Numbered from the stretch's first letter, positions 25,192 through 34,305 are shown. The stretch: DNA of 64,000 nucleotides from UBA5314 sp035560815 (GCA_035560815.1 DATMYR010000045.1:144990-208989), one strand, 5' to 3'. Notes: generated by a model from the letters alone, not told the origin. Numbers and translations are program-made.

Positions 25192-26370
25192 TCAAAGGGC
25201 TTCTATGATTGTGGCCATGGCCGGCCCCCCGCCAGAACAGAGGGAAGCAATGCCAAACTGTTTGTTGCTCCGTCTCATTTCGTGCATCAGGGTTAGAATC
25301 AATCTGACTCCGGTCATACCTACCGGATGCCCCAAACCAACTCCGGAACCCAGAACATTGATCTTGGCCGGATCGATCTTTAATTCTCGGTTGCAAGCAA
25401 TCACCTGAGCCGCGAAGGCTTCGTTGAATTCGCAGAGTTCCATATCATCTACGGACATGTTGGCAAATTTCAAAGCCCGGCGTACGGCTGGCACCACTCC
25501 GATTCCCATTATTTTAGGATCAACGGAGGCTGAGGCGGTTGCCACAATTCGCGCCAGCGGCTTGATCCCCAATTCCCTGGCCTTTTCAGCTGCCATCAAA
25601 ATAATGGCTGATGCGCCGTCATTGATGGCGGAAGCATTGCCGGCGGTGATCGTTCCCTCTTTCTTAAAGGCGGGCCTCAGTTTGGCCATCGACTCCAAAT
25701 TCACCTTGGGGTTGGGATGCTCGTCGGTGTCAAACAGCAGCGGTCCCTTTTTTGACTTGAGTTCCACCGGCACAATCTCTTCTTGGAACTTGCCTTCTTT
25801 GATGGCCTGGCAGGCCCGCTGGTGGCTCATTAAAGCCCATTCATCCTGCTCCTGGCGGGGAATGCTGTACATTTCCACCAGGTTTTCAGCGGTGACTCCC
25901 GCGTGATAGTTATAGAATGGATCAATAAAGGCATCATACATCATGCTGTCATGCAGCGTATCAGATCCCATGCGGTAGCCCATCCGAGCTTTTAGCAGCA
26001 AATAGGGTATATTGGTCATACTCTCATGTCCTACCGCAGCGCCAACATCGATCTTGCCCAGCATGATCTCCTGGCTGATTATCTCCGCACCCCGCATGGA
26101 GGATGCACACTGCTGGTTGGTAGTTAATGATACCGTCTCCACCGGGCATCCCGCACCCAGCGTCACCTGCCGGGCAGGATTCCCTTTGCAGCCTGCCTGA
26201 TACACGTGTCCTGCTGTAACCTCTTCGATTTGTGCAGAATCAATACTCGCCTTACTAATCGCGGCTTTTAAAGCAATCGTTCCAAGATCAACGGCAGAAA
26301 AGTCTTTTAGCGATCCTAAAAAGTCACCGATGGGGGTTCTCATTCCGCTTACGATAACAACTTCACGCAT
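25192..26370 (-). CDS. Acetyl-CoA C-acetyltransferase (thiolase)
   Basis: The protein is 392 aa. It cleaves acetoacetyl-CoA with CoA into two acetyl-CoA, or the reverse. The acylation cysteine lies in NQQCASSMRGAEII, the histidine in GSGVGLGHPVGMTG, and the second cysteine in SLCSGGGPAMAT, all expected for the family; NEAFAAQ is also present. AAAGGTGG precedes the start. It sits between the dehydrogenase and crotonase genes on one transcript. Confidence 0.93.
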   Translation of the reverse strand: MREVVIVSGMRTPIGDFLGSLKDFSAVDLGTIALKAAISKASIDSAQIEEVTAGHVYQAGCKGNPARQVTLGAGCPVETVSLTTNQQCASSMRGAEIISQEIMLGKIDVGAAVGHESMTNIPYLLLKARMGYRMGSDTLHDSMMYDAFIDPFYNYHAGVTAENLVEMYSIPRQEQDEWALMSHQRACQAIKEGKFQEEIVPVELKSKKGPLLFDTDEHPNPKVNLESMAKLRPAFKKEGTITAGNASAINDGASAIILMAAEKARELGIKPLARIVATASASVDPKIMGIGVVPAVRRALKFANMSVDDMELCEFNEAFAAQVIACNRELKIDPAKINVLGSGVGLGHPVGMTGVRLILTLMHEMRRSNKQFGIASLCSGGGPAMATIIEAL

Positions 26371-26508
26371 TTTTATTCCACCTTTCCCATGTCAAAATCC
26401 ACAGCCTCATTTTTTCCTGACCCGTTGCTGCTGGCTCGGGGCTTTTCTCTGAAGACCACCGGCAGAGGATGGAAAAGCCGCCCCCTGCCTGCGCAGGCAG
26501 TATTCTAC

Positions 26509-27360
26509 TCACTTGTACTCATAAAAGCCCTTACCCGATTTCACTCCCAGGTGGCCGGCCCGCACCTTTTGCTTGAGCGCCAGGGAAGGTCGGAACTTTG
26601 GATCGCCAAATTCCTGGAAAAAGTATTCAGTGACCATCAGGAGTACATCAATGCCCACCAGATCACAAAGGGCCAGAGGGCCGATAGGCATGTTGGCGCC
26701 CAACTTCATAGCTTCATCAATATCCTCCACGGATCCCACACCTTCCTGGTAGGCATGCGCCGCATCGTTCAGGTAAGGCACCAAAAGGCGGTTTACTATG
26801 AAACCAGGGGCTTCTTTGGCTTTGATGGCGGTCTTGCCAATAATCTTGCAGGTCTCCATGGCCAACTCCACCGATGCATCACTGGTTTCTTCTCCCGGAA
26901 TCACTTCCACCAGCTTCATCACCGGCACCGGGTTGAAAAAATGCATTCCCACCATTTTGTCGGGACGGCCGCTGGCCACGGCAATTTCGGTAATACTGAA
27001 TCCGGAGGTGTTGGAAGCAAAAACCGTCTGGTGAGAACAGATTTCGCCCAATTCTTTAACCACTTTTTTCTTAATAGCCAGGTTCTCGATGATGGCTTCA
27101 ATAATCAGGTCACAGTCCTTCAAGGCCGCATTAGCCGTATCAGTTTGGATGCGGCTCTGATTGGCCGCCATATCCGCTTGGCTCATTTTGCCTTTGTCAG
27201 CCATTTTCTCCCAATTTTTGCCCATGGTTTTTGCCGCTTTATCGATAAATTTTTGATCCATATCCACCAGAACCACCTGCAGGCCAGCCTGGGCTGCAAT
27301 CTGGGCGATGCCCGCCCCCATAGTTCCGGCCCCTAATACGCCCAATTTCTGAATAGCCAT
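26509..27360 (-). CDS. hbd: 3-hydroxybutyryl-CoA dehydrogenase
   Basis: The protein is 283 aa from the ATG at 27360; a longer frame to 27411 is not supported. The NAD(P)-binding motif is GVLGAGTMGAGIAQ at the N-terminus, followed by DMDQKFIDKA, which favours NAD. The catalytic histidine lies in VGMHFFNPVPVMKLVEVI, and the C-terminal dimerisation domain ends with HLGVKSGKGFYEY. It oxidises 3-hydroxybutyryl-CoA to acetoacetyl-CoA. It is preceded by the repeat cluster at 27.4-27.6 kb, so it may have a separate transcript from the genes upstream. Confidence 0.92.
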   Translation of the reverse strand: MAIQKLGVLGAGTMGAGIAQIAAQAGLQVVLVDMDQKFIDKAAKTMGKNWEKMADKGKMSQADMAANQSRIQTDTANAALKDCDLIIEAIIENLAIKKKVVKELGEICSHQTVFASNTSGFSITEIAVASGRPDKMVGMHFFNPVPVMKLVEVIPGEETSDASVELAMETCKIIGKTAIKAKEAPGFIVNRLLVPYLNDAAHAYQEGVGSVEDIDEAMKLGANMPIGPLALCDLVGIDVLLMVTEYFFQEFGDPKFRPSLALKQKVRAGHLGVKSGKGFYEYK

Positions 27361-27399
27361 TCTTAATCCACCTCTCCCATTACTTCTTACGTCCCAACA

Positions 27400-27640
27400 G
27401 TATTCTTTCATCCACCGCCCATAGGGCGCACCACAGGCACTGGCCTTCTCGGGTTTCGCTTTAGCTCATCTCGAGCTGGCTGGCGCTCAAAGCGCAATTC
27501 CCTGAATAGGTCCCTATCCTAAACAGCTACATAAGTTAAAGCTCACTTACATCCAGCGGCCACAGGCCGCTCAGAGGGACATTCCTCTCCCGAAGGGGAG
27601 GTGTGTCCCTCAACCTTAGCGGGAAGGTGTGTCCCCTATC
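27400..27640. repeat. Second cluster of GGGACATTCC / GTGTGTCCC palindromic repeats
   Basis: GAGGGACATTCCTC and GAGGTGTGTCCCTC form a near-perfect palindrome at about 27573-27612 around CCCGAAGG, and another GTGTGTCCCC stands at about 27628. Flanking hairpin blocks CATCCACCGCCC...GCGCACCACAGGCACT (about 27411-27440) and CTTACATCCAGCGGCC (about 27546) match the cluster at 8.0-8.3 kb. It lies inside the fatty-acid cluster, between the CoA-transferase beta gene and hbd. Confidence 0.65.
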
Positions 27641-27641
27641 C

Positions 27642-28520
27642 TTACAGTCCTTTGGATCTCATCAAGGCCCCCATCGGTTCATAGCTGTTTTCAAACATCT
27701 TCATAAAAGCTTCAAAGTTGCCCGCCAGGGCGGCCCGGCCATTTCCCAGGTAGACGGCCAAAGGGTCCAGGGTGCGCATGATCATGACCTGCTCTTCAGT
27801 CGGGGGTTCAGTCTCCATGAGATCCGGGGAAACCTGGAGATTCCACTGCACCGAGGCTTTAATCTTCTCCAGTTCGATGCCGGGATGGATCTTCTCCAGG
27901 AACATTTCCCGAGTTTCTTCATCAAAACGGTAGATACCCATGGTGGTAACCACTGCCTGGGGACCACCACCTGGAAGTCCGGCCTTTTCACGGGCTCCGG
28001 GCCCAGTAAGGTAACCTGGGGAGGTGAGGTAATCCAGCTGGTTGACAAAATTACGCCCATCCTGGCGCATCATGATGATCGTGCGTTTGGCTGAAGAAGC
28101 CAGGTCGTTGGCACCGCCGCTGCCCGCCAGGCGTACTTTGGGCGCCGCATAAGAACCGATAACACTGGAGTTCAAATTGCCGTATTTGTCTATCTGAGCA
28201 CCACTTATACAAGCTGCATCAACAAAGCCAGCTTGTTGGGCGCCCATAACTTCTCTCTGGGTGCCGGCATAATAGGCCCGCTCATTGTTGACTGCACAGT
28301 TCACACACATAGGCAGCCGGCGTGGGGAGGGACCAACAGCTCCGTATTCCACCATCATATTAAAGTTGGGGGCATGGGTATATTTAGCAACAGTTGCGGC
28401 CATCAAGGGCATACCCACGCCGATAAAGGCCAGCTCCCCGTCTTTTAGCTCCCGGGCTACCGAAGCAGCCATCAATTCGGGTAGACTGTAGTCTTTCGCA
28501 TAATTGGCCATCTTGCTCAC
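27642..28520 (-). CDS. CoA-transferase family I, beta subunit (GctB-like)
   Basis: The protein is 292 aa. GELAFIGVGMPLMAATVAKYTHAPN is the typical start of the beta subunit, and MVEYGAVGPSPRR holds the probable catalytic glutamate that forms the CoA thioester. SGGANDLASSAKRTI and a glycine-rich segment before VVTTMGIYRFDEETREM follow. Its start overlaps the alpha gene by ATGA, showing translational coupling. In this context it probably exchanges CoA between acetyl-CoA and butyrate, activating the substrate. Confidence 0.87.
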   Translation of the reverse strand: MSKMANYAKDYSLPELMAASVARELKDGELAFIGVGMPLMAATVAKYTHAPNFNMMVEYGAVGPSPRRLPMCVNCAVNNERAYYAGTQREVMGAQQAGFVDAACISGAQIDKYGNLNSSVIGSYAAPKVRLAGSGGANDLASSAKRTIIMMRQDGRNFVNQLDYLTSPGYLTGPGAREKAGLPGGGPQAVVTTMGIYRFDEETREMFLEKIHPGIELEKIKASVQWNLQVSPDLMETEPPTEEQVMIMRTLDPLAVYLGNGRAALAGNFEAFMKMFENSYEPMGALMRSKGL

Positions 28521-29473
28521 CTCACTTCCCCGAATTTTTGATATTTATGCTCACTCTGCATCAGGCGGTAAAGACGGTCATATCCGACCATCTGACAGTA
28601 TTCATCCCAGTCTTCGGTCCCTAGGATGTTCTTTTCCATCCAGGCTTCAAAGCCTTCCTGGGTGGCAAACTGCCGGTAGGCATCCAATCCGTAGGCCAGG
28701 TCATGATGATAAAAGAATGATGATTCCCGCCAGTGGGCACCAAAAGGTGCGTGCACCACGGCATCCACATAATAATAAGGAATGACCGTCAGGTTGGGCA
28801 TACGTCTGATTTCATCCTGAGTGACAATTTCTTCAACACTGACAATCACATGTTGGGAAGCCCGAGCCAGGGTATCTGTATTGCCAAAAAGCCCGTAGCA
28901 CTGCACATTGCCGATTTCGTCAGCTCGGGTGGCATGAATAATGCCTACATCCGGGTTGGAGGCCGGGACCAGGGCCAGTGGCTCCCCATTATAGGGGTCT
29001 TCTATGACTTTGATCCGGGGGTTGTATTTAATGATGTCTGATCCCAACTGCGATTTGGTGGGCATAAAAGGCAAACCCAGTGCCCCTGCCTGCCAGCGCA
29101 TTGCGGCGCCAAAATTACTGTATTCTTCCACCTCCAACGGGCGGGGAATTCCTTTTTCAGCGGCCCGCCTGAACACCTTGTCTTCCCCCTCAATTCCGCC
29201 CCAGTTGTAGGCCATTTCCAGTTTTCGCACCAGCCCCGCACCGATCAAGGCTGAGCTCATACCGATCTGGCTGGTAATGACCAAATCCAGGCTCTTGATC
29301 CGGTCCCGCTGGCGGACCATTTCCCATATCAGGGCAGCCGGTGCCGCACTGACTGTCATGCCCAGATAGGTTCCCTCGTGAATGAACTTGCTGATAGCTT
29401 CTTTAGCACTCATCACTTTATAGGCAGGTGGCTTTGCCCTGCCTTTCTGTGGGGTAATCGCCTTGAAATTCAT
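28517..29473 (-). CDS. CoA-transferase family I, alpha subunit (GctA-like)
   Basis: The protein is 318 aa and is close to glutaconate CoA-transferase subunit A: VMSAKEAISKFIHEGTYLGMTVSAAPAALIWEMVRQ, VITSQIGMSSALIGAGLVRKLEMAYNWGG, and a late YYYVDAVVHAPFGAHWRESSFFY. It forms a heteromer with the beta subunit encoded next. Start ATG follows GGAGGAG. It lies 60 bases after the acyl-CoA dehydrogenase gene. Confidence 0.87.
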   Translation of the reverse strand: MNFKAITPQKGRAKPPAYKVMSAKEAISKFIHEGTYLGMTVSAAPAALIWEMVRQRDRIKSLDLVITSQIGMSSALIGAGLVRKLEMAYNWGGIEGEDKVFRRAAEKGIPRPLEVEEYSNFGAAMRWQAGALGLPFMPTKSQLGSDIIKYNPRIKVIEDPYNGEPLALVPASNPDVGIIHATRADEIGNVQCYGLFGNTDTLARASQHVIVSVEEIVTQDEIRRMPNLTVIPYYYVDAVVHAPFGAHWRESSFFYHHDLAYGLDAYRQFATQEGFEAWMEKNILGTEDWDEYCQMVGYDRLYRLMQSEHKYQKFGEVR

Positions 29474-29532
29474 ACCCTACTCCTCCTTCATAAGACACTC
29501 GCATTCGGCCCTGCCGTAAAAAACCCCGAATT

Positions 29533-30675
29533 TTAACCCAATACATTCTTGGCGATGATGGTGCGCTGGATTTGGGAGGTGCCCTCGAAAATTTGAAGGA
29601 TCTTGGCATCCCGCATCATTTTTTCCACCGGATAATCCCGGCAGAATCCGTAACCGCCCAGAACCTGCACTGCGTCAGTGGTTACTTTCATGGCCATATC
29701 AGCGGCATAGCATTTGCAGATAGCGGATAAATGAGCTGCCATCTGGTTGTTGTCCAGCTGCCAGGCGGCCTTCTGCCACAGTAGGCGAGATGCTTCAATT
29801 TCCATGGCCATGTCGGCCAATATAAATTGGATAGCCTGAAAACTGCAGATGGGCTGACCGAAAGCATTGCGCTGGCGGGAATAATCGCGGGCAAATTCGA
29901 AAGCACCGGTTGCCACCCCCACGGAAGCGGCAGCAATGAAGGGACGCGATGCATTAAAGGCAGTCATGGCAAGTTTGAATCCGTCTCCTTCCTCTCCGAT
30001 CCGGTACTTCTTGTGGACCTTCACATTGTCCAGGATCAGTTCCGAGGTATCCGAACAGCGCATGCCCATTTTATGCTCACTCTTGCCGATAGACAGTCCT
30101 TCCGTGCTGCGGTCCACCATAAAAAAGCACTGCCCCCGGTGCTTTTTGCTCTTATCCAGGGTGGCCAGAACTGTGTATTTACTGGCATAACGGGCATTGG
30201 TGATAAAGCATTTGACCCCGTTTAAAATGTAATAATCCCCATCCTTCTTAGCCGTGGTACTGAGGCCGGCCACATCGGAACCAGCCCCGGGCTCGGTTAC
30301 CGCATAGGAGGCCAGCTCCTCCCCGCTGCACAGGCTGGGGAACCACCATTCCTTCTGTTCTTCACTTCCTCCAAAATTCACTGGTTCTGAGGCCAGCATG
30401 GTGGCCAGCGGGTTGATAGCAATGCCCAGACAGCCTTTGCAGATTTCCTCAACCACCATACATAGGGTCACATTACCAAATTCCATGCCATTAAATTTCT
30501 CCGGAGCATTCATGCACCCGATGCCCAGTTCCTGCATTTTCCGGACTTCCGGCCAGGGAAATTCCTCGGATTCGTCATAATCGTGGCGCACTGGGACAAT
30601 CTCGTTCTCCGTAAACTTGCGCACGGTTTTCTGTAAAGACAATTGATCTTCGTTGTAGTCAAAACTCAAACTCAA
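29533..30675 (-). CDS. Acyl-CoA dehydrogenase (butyryl-CoA dehydrogenase type)
   Basis: The protein is 380 aa. It oxidises butyryl-CoA to crotonyl-CoA with FAD. Landmarks are AVTEPGAGSDVAGLSTTAKKDGDYYILNG, the FITNARYASKYTV region, RNAFGQPICSFQAIQF, QVLGGYGFCRDYPVEKMMRDAKILQIFEGTSQIQR, with the catalytic glutamate in FEGTSQ. A TTG at 30675 is preferred, 8 bases after GAGGAG; the GTG at 30684 overlaps that site. It is the first gene behind the sigma-54 promoter. Electron transfer flavoprotein genes are not in the window. Confidence 0.92.
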   Translation of the reverse strand: MSLSFDYNEDQLSLQKTVRKFTENEIVPVRHDYDESEEFPWPEVRKMQELGIGCMNAPEKFNGMEFGNVTLCMVVEEICKGCLGIAINPLATMLASEPVNFGGSEEQKEWWFPSLCSGEELASYAVTEPGAGSDVAGLSTTAKKDGDYYILNGVKCFITNARYASKYTVLATLDKSKKHRGQCFFMVDRSTEGLSIGKSEHKMGMRCSDTSELILDNVKVHKKYRIGEEGDGFKLAMTAFNASRPFIAAASVGVATGAFEFARDYSRQRNAFGQPICSFQAIQFILADMAMEIEASRLLWQKAAWQLDNNQMAAHLSAICKCYAADMAMKVTTDAVQVLGGYGFCRDYPVEKMMRDAKILQIFEGTSQIQRTIIAKNVLG

Positions 30676-30754
30676 TGGAATCACTCCTCTTCGCTATGTT
30701 GATCTCAACTATGGATATCGCTCCCTCCTTTCCCGGAGCGTTACCCGTATAAAA

Positions 30755-30770
30755 AGCAAGATTCATACCA
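30755..30770 (-). promoter_or_regulatory. Sigma-54 (-24/-12) promoter of the beta-oxidation operon
   Basis: On the minus strand the sequence is TGGTATGAATCTTGCT, against the consensus TGGCACG-N4-TTGCW. The invariant GG and GC are both present with exactly ten bases between them. It lies about 80 bases before the acyl-CoA dehydrogenase start and downstream of a sigma-54 activator gene, which strongly supports its identity. Confidence 0.82.
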
Positions 30771-30951
30771 GGGCCCGAGTGCAATTTCAGGTCCGATTTA
30801 AGGCCATTCTTGTTATGTTCTTGATAGGTTAATAGGAGGAGCGGCCAGGCGTCTGCTATATTTTGGTAATGCTTTTCGGAAGGATGGGGTATTAGTGGGA
30901 ATAACAGGATGTGGCCAACAGGCAATAGTAATGGCCGAATGTCCATTACTC

Positions 30952-30991
30952 CTAAAAATAAAAAGAGAGCCCCAGTCTACCCGGCACTCTC
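30952..30991 (-). terminator. Intrinsic terminator of the sigma-54 activator gene
   Basis: On the minus strand GAGAG pairs with CTCTC, with further pairs after one wobble and one mismatch, followed by TTTTTATTTTT. It separates the activator transcript from the operon it probably controls. Confidence 0.75.
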
Positions 30992-31021
30992 ATGATCAAT
31001 ATGCAGTTTTCCGGAGGAATA

Positions 31022-32392
31022 TCACCGGGGGTTTGAAGGTATACCGTACTTCTTCAGCTTTTTATACAACCAGGAAACATCTATATCTAGAGCCCGGGAT
31101 GCCTGCAGCTTATCGTAGCCATTCTCTTCCATGACCTTGGCAATGAAGTGTTTTTCATAATCGTCCATTACCTTTTTAAGAGAACCACTACTGGGCGCGC
31201 ATTGATAATCCATTTTGCATTTCATAAAAGCAAGGTGCTTACTCATAATGCTATTGGATCTTTCCATATCAGCCAGGATCATAGCCCTCTCCAAAATGTT
31301 TTCCAACTCCCTGATGTTCCCTGGCCAGCCATATTTACGCATGAGATCCAGTGCCCTATCAGAAGCCCCGTGCACGGATGTCCCAAGGTTGGCATTGAGC
31401 CTGGGAACCAGGTTTTTGACCAGGGAGGGAATATCTTCGGTCCGCGCCCGCAATGGAGGCACCTCCAGACGCAGGACGTTCAATCGATAGTAAAGATCTT
31501 CCCGAAAGCGGTGCTCTTCGACCATGCCTTCTAAATCCCGGTTGGTAGCGGCGATAACCCGCACATTGACCCGTATGGGCTGGTGGCTGCCCAACCGTTC
31601 AAATTCTCTCTCCTGAAGAACCACCAGCAGTTTCCCCTGCATAGCCAGAGACATTTCTCCGATCTCATCCAGGAATACAGTGCCCCCATTAGCCAGTTCA
31701 AATTTGCCCGGACTTCCCCCTTTTCGAGCCCCTGTAAACGCTCCCTCTACATAGCCAAAAAGCTCGGCCTCCAGCAGGTTTTCCGGAATGGCCGCACAGT
31801 TGACGCGTACAAAGGGAAAACTCGAGCGCTTGCTGCAGTTATGAATGGCCTGGGCAAACAGCTCTTTCCCCGTGCCGCTCTCACCGGTAATCAGTACAGT
31901 TGTGGTAGCATGCAGGGCCGCCTGCTGGGCTAGAAATTTAACGTTTTGTATGGGCTGAGCATCCCCTATAATATCCCTAAAAGAATAACGGGCCGAATAG
32001 AAGTTGCGCACCTCATCTTTATACATGTTGAGTTCGAACATGAGGTTTTCGGCCAGATTTTTTGCATCCCAAATATCCATAAAGAGGCTATAAGCAAAAC
32101 AGCCAACGATGGACCCATTTTTAATTACGGGCAAAGCGCTGGCAATCATTTTATATCCGTTAATAAACCAGTTGTATCCTACAATGGCTTTTCCTGTTCT
32201 AATTACGATCAGTGTACGGGTATCCGGTGTAATATCTCCAATATAGCTCCCTACCAGATCGTCTTCCGATTTGCCAAGAATGCCCAAATAGGTGTTATTG
32301 ATAAAAACGACCCTGCCGGTCTGATCCACCAACATTGCACAGATGGTGGGATTCTCCATCCATAAATCGCTGGCCAGCCAACTTGCCTCCAC
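31022..32392 (-). CDS. PAS-domain sigma-54-dependent transcriptional activator
   Basis: The protein is 456 aa from a GTG with GGGGGA upstream. An N-terminal PAS-like domain (about 10-105, including MLVDQTGRVVFINNTYLGILG) is followed by an AAA+ domain: Walker A GESGTGKE at 170-177, the sigma-54 contact loop GAFTGA at 217-222, Walker B GTVFLDEIGEM at 237-247 and the R-finger region FREDLYYRLNVL. A Fis-type helix-turn-helix lies near 420-450 (NGYDKLQASRALDIDVSWLYKKLKKYG). The -24/-12 promoter just downstream marks the beta-oxidation operon as its likely target. The PAS ligand, possibly an acyl-CoA or fatty acid, is unknown. Confidence 0.92.
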   Translation of the reverse strand: MEASWLASDLWMENPTICAMLVDQTGRVVFINNTYLGILGKSEDDLVGSYIGDITPDTRTLIVIRTGKAIVGYNWFINGYKMIASALPVIKNGSIVGCFAYSLFMDIWDAKNLAENLMFELNMYKDEVRNFYSARYSFRDIIGDAQPIQNVKFLAQQAALHATTTVLITGESGTGKELFAQAIHNCSKRSSFPFVRVNCAAIPENLLEAELFGYVEGAFTGARKGGSPGKFELANGGTVFLDEIGEMSLAMQGKLLVVLQEREFERLGSHQPIRVNVRVIAATNRDLEGMVEEHRFREDLYYRLNVLRLEVPPLRARTEDIPSLVKNLVPRLNANLGTSVHGASDRALDLMRKYGWPGNIRELENILERAMILADMERSNSIMSKHLAFMKCKMDYQCAPSSGSLKKVMDDYEKHFIAKVMEENGYDKLQASRALDIDVSWLYKKLKKYGIPSNPR

Positions 32393-32803
32393 GATTTCCC
32401 CCCCGATCCGTTTTGCTAACTCCAGGTGAACTCAGGACTCCAATGAAGGTAATTCATTTGTGGTTTTCGTGTGCTGTGAAAATGATATGTGCATTAAGAC
32501 GTGATTAGCGGTAAGCAATCGAACTCTATAAGCCATCTTCATCAGAATAGCATAACAGTGCCCGGATTTCCGTCGCATTACTGTGCTTCCTTTTCCCTAT
32601 TTTTCCGCTCCTTTCGGGTTTATCGGTGCATCTTTTCGACCGGTAAATATTACCGTTCTACTTGAAATAAACAGTTATTTAGAGAGGTTGTCCTGTATAT
32701 TAAAAGGAATATCATCAAGACTAATCGAATCATTCTATGATACGATAACTATTATATAACCCCCGACGGGTCATCAATGATTTTTAGCGAACGAGGTTGA
32801 CTT
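32393..32803. other. Divergent intergenic region between activator and CAP-domain gene
   Basis: No gene is supported. It holds the palindrome at 32641-32655 and AT-rich promoter-like sequence at 32680-32760 (for example TTGTCC, 16 bases, TATCAT), which could drive the CAP-domain gene. Confidence 0.4.
32641..32655. promoter_or_regulatory. Palindrome CGGTAA-ATA-TTACCG
   Basis: A perfect 6-bp inverted repeat with a 3-base centre lies in the divergent region, about 150 bases before the CAP-domain gene and 250 bases from the activator start. It has the size of a regulator operator. A related GCGGTA-TCAT-TACCGC occurs at 46022-46037. Confidence 0.4.
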
Positions 32804-33322
32804 ATGAAGAGATTCTTGCTATTCATCATGGTTTTGCTCATCTCCGTGTTTCCCATAAATCTTAGTACTAATGAACTGTTATCACCACCAAAGGCCGCAG
32901 CAGCAGCTCTTGATGATAGCACCACTGCTGCACTGGATAGCGGCTGCCTTGCTCCAGAGGCTGAGATGCTTGATTCTATAAACACAGCTCGCAGCTCGGC
33001 CGGTGTTTCACCGCTGGTGCTGGATGATGCGCTAACTTATGGAGCCGTTCTCAAGGTGAATGATATGGTTAGCAATAATTATTTTAGTCATATTTCCCCT
33101 ACTTATGGCAGCCCAATTGATATGATGAACAGCCTGGGAATCACCCATACCTGCATGGGAGAGAACCTGGCCAAAAACTTCAGTGTCAAAGGCGCCTTTG
33201 ACGCCTTCATGAATTCCCCCCACCACCGGGATAATCTGCTCCGGCCGGAGTTCACCAAAATCGGATTGGGCTTCTATCAATCGGGGTCTTACCTCTATGT
33301 CTCCCAGTGGTTTACAGACTAA
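32804..33322 (+). CDS. Secreted CAP-domain (SCP/YkwD-like) protein
   Basis: The protein is 172 aa. A signal peptide of about 36 residues probably ends near the KAAAAAL run. The CAP domain follows: LDSINTARSSAGVSPLVLDDAL, then SNNYFSHISPTYGSPIDMM, MGENLAKNFS and MNSPHHRDNLLRPEFTKIGLGFYQSGSYLYVSQWF, matching the four CAP signature blocks with conserved histidine and glutamate. Bacterial members are secreted, often linked to sporulation or the cell surface; the biochemical role is unsettled. Confidence 0.88.
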   Translation: MKRFLLFIMVLLISVFPINLSTNELLSPPKAAAAALDDSTTAALDSGCLAPEAEMLDSINTARSSAGVSPLVLDDALTYGAVLKVNDMVSNNYFSHISPTYGSPIDMMNSLGITHTCMGENLAKNFSVKGAFDAFMNSPHHRDNLLRPEFTKIGLGFYQSGSYLYVSQWFTD

Positions 33323-33528
33323 CAGCCTTTATAACAGCCCACTTTTTTATTATCAAAGTACCGTCCTTGTTTCAATAAGTTTACGTTAACCAGTTTCTTG
33401 TGACTGGCAGTTTTATTATGGTTTTCGCCGCCTGGGCTTTTCTCCCCCGCTGGGAAGCTCTACACTAAGTATAAGATCAAGCCACGAAGAAACCCGGAAG
33501 CGCCGTCCGGATCTGGAGGTGACGATTC

Positions 33529-34212
33529 ATGTGTGGTCGATATACTCTGACGGTTGACCTGCAGGGAGTAGAGGCCCGCTTTCACTGCGGGCCTTCCGGC
33601 ATTGTTTGGCAGCCCCATTACAACCTGGCCCCCACCCAAAATGGACTGGTGGTGATTCGGGCCGATAAACGCAATATCCTGAAGGAGATGCGTTGGGGCC
33701 TGGTTCCTCGCTGGGCGAAAGACCCGGCTATGGGCAGCCGTTTAATCAATGCCCGCCTGGAAACCCTGGATGAAAAACCAGCTTTTCGGAAATCGCTGGC
33801 CGGACGGCGCTGCATTATTCCTGCCGACGGTTTTTACGAATGGCAGAAACAAGGGAAGAGCAAAGTCCCCCATCGCTTTATAGGAGATCAAGGAAGGATG
33901 TTGGGCTTCGCCGGCTTGTGGGATCGCTGGACAATCGCCCAGGGCGGACACCTGGATACATTCACCATTATCACCACCAAGGCAGTGGACGCAGTAAAAT
34001 CAATCCATGATCGCATGCCCCTCATTCTGCCCCCCGATTTGGAAGAGCAATGGCTGGAAGGGCCGGCAGGTCCAGGAGCGGAAGAGATGAAGTATTTCCT
34101 AAATCTGATGCATCCGGAGCTTCGCATTCATGCCTATCGGGTTTCCCCCCTGGTGAATTCCCCTTCTTATGATCAGCCACAATGCATTGAGGAGGTCCCC
34201 GACCAGGATTAA
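33529..34212 (+). CDS. SRAP-domain protein (YedK/HMCES family)
   Basis: The protein is 227 aa. It begins MCGRYTLTV, and Cys2 becomes the catalytic N-terminus after removal of Met and forms a thiazolidine link to abasic DNA. The partner residues are visible: INARLET (Asn), GFYEWQ (Glu) and SIHDRMPLIL (His). It shields abasic sites in single-stranded DNA. GGAGGTG precedes the start. It appears to be a single-gene unit followed by hairpins. Confidence 0.92.
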   Translation: MCGRYTLTVDLQGVEARFHCGPSGIVWQPHYNLAPTQNGLVVIRADKRNILKEMRWGLVPRWAKDPAMGSRLINARLETLDEKPAFRKSLAGRRCIIPADGFYEWQKQGKSKVPHRFIGDQGRMLGFAGLWDRWTIAQGGHLDTFTIITTKAVDAVKSIHDRMPLILPPDLEEQWLEGPAGPGAEEMKYFLNLMHPELRIHAYRVSPLVNSPSYDQPQCIEEVPDQD

Positions 34213-34239
34213 GATGTGTAAAATAGAGACCAACCTGCT

Positions 34240-34261
34240 GACCTGTATCTCTATACAGGTC
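34240..34261. terminator. Hairpin after the SRAP gene
   Basis: GACCTGTAT and ATACAGGTC form a perfect 9-bp stem with a CTCT loop. No T-run follows, so it may be a weak terminator or a 3' stabiliser. Confidence 0.45.
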
Positions 34262-34305
34262 ATTCACTCCCGCCTATCCCTAGGCCGCCTATATCTTGGC
34301 ATAGC

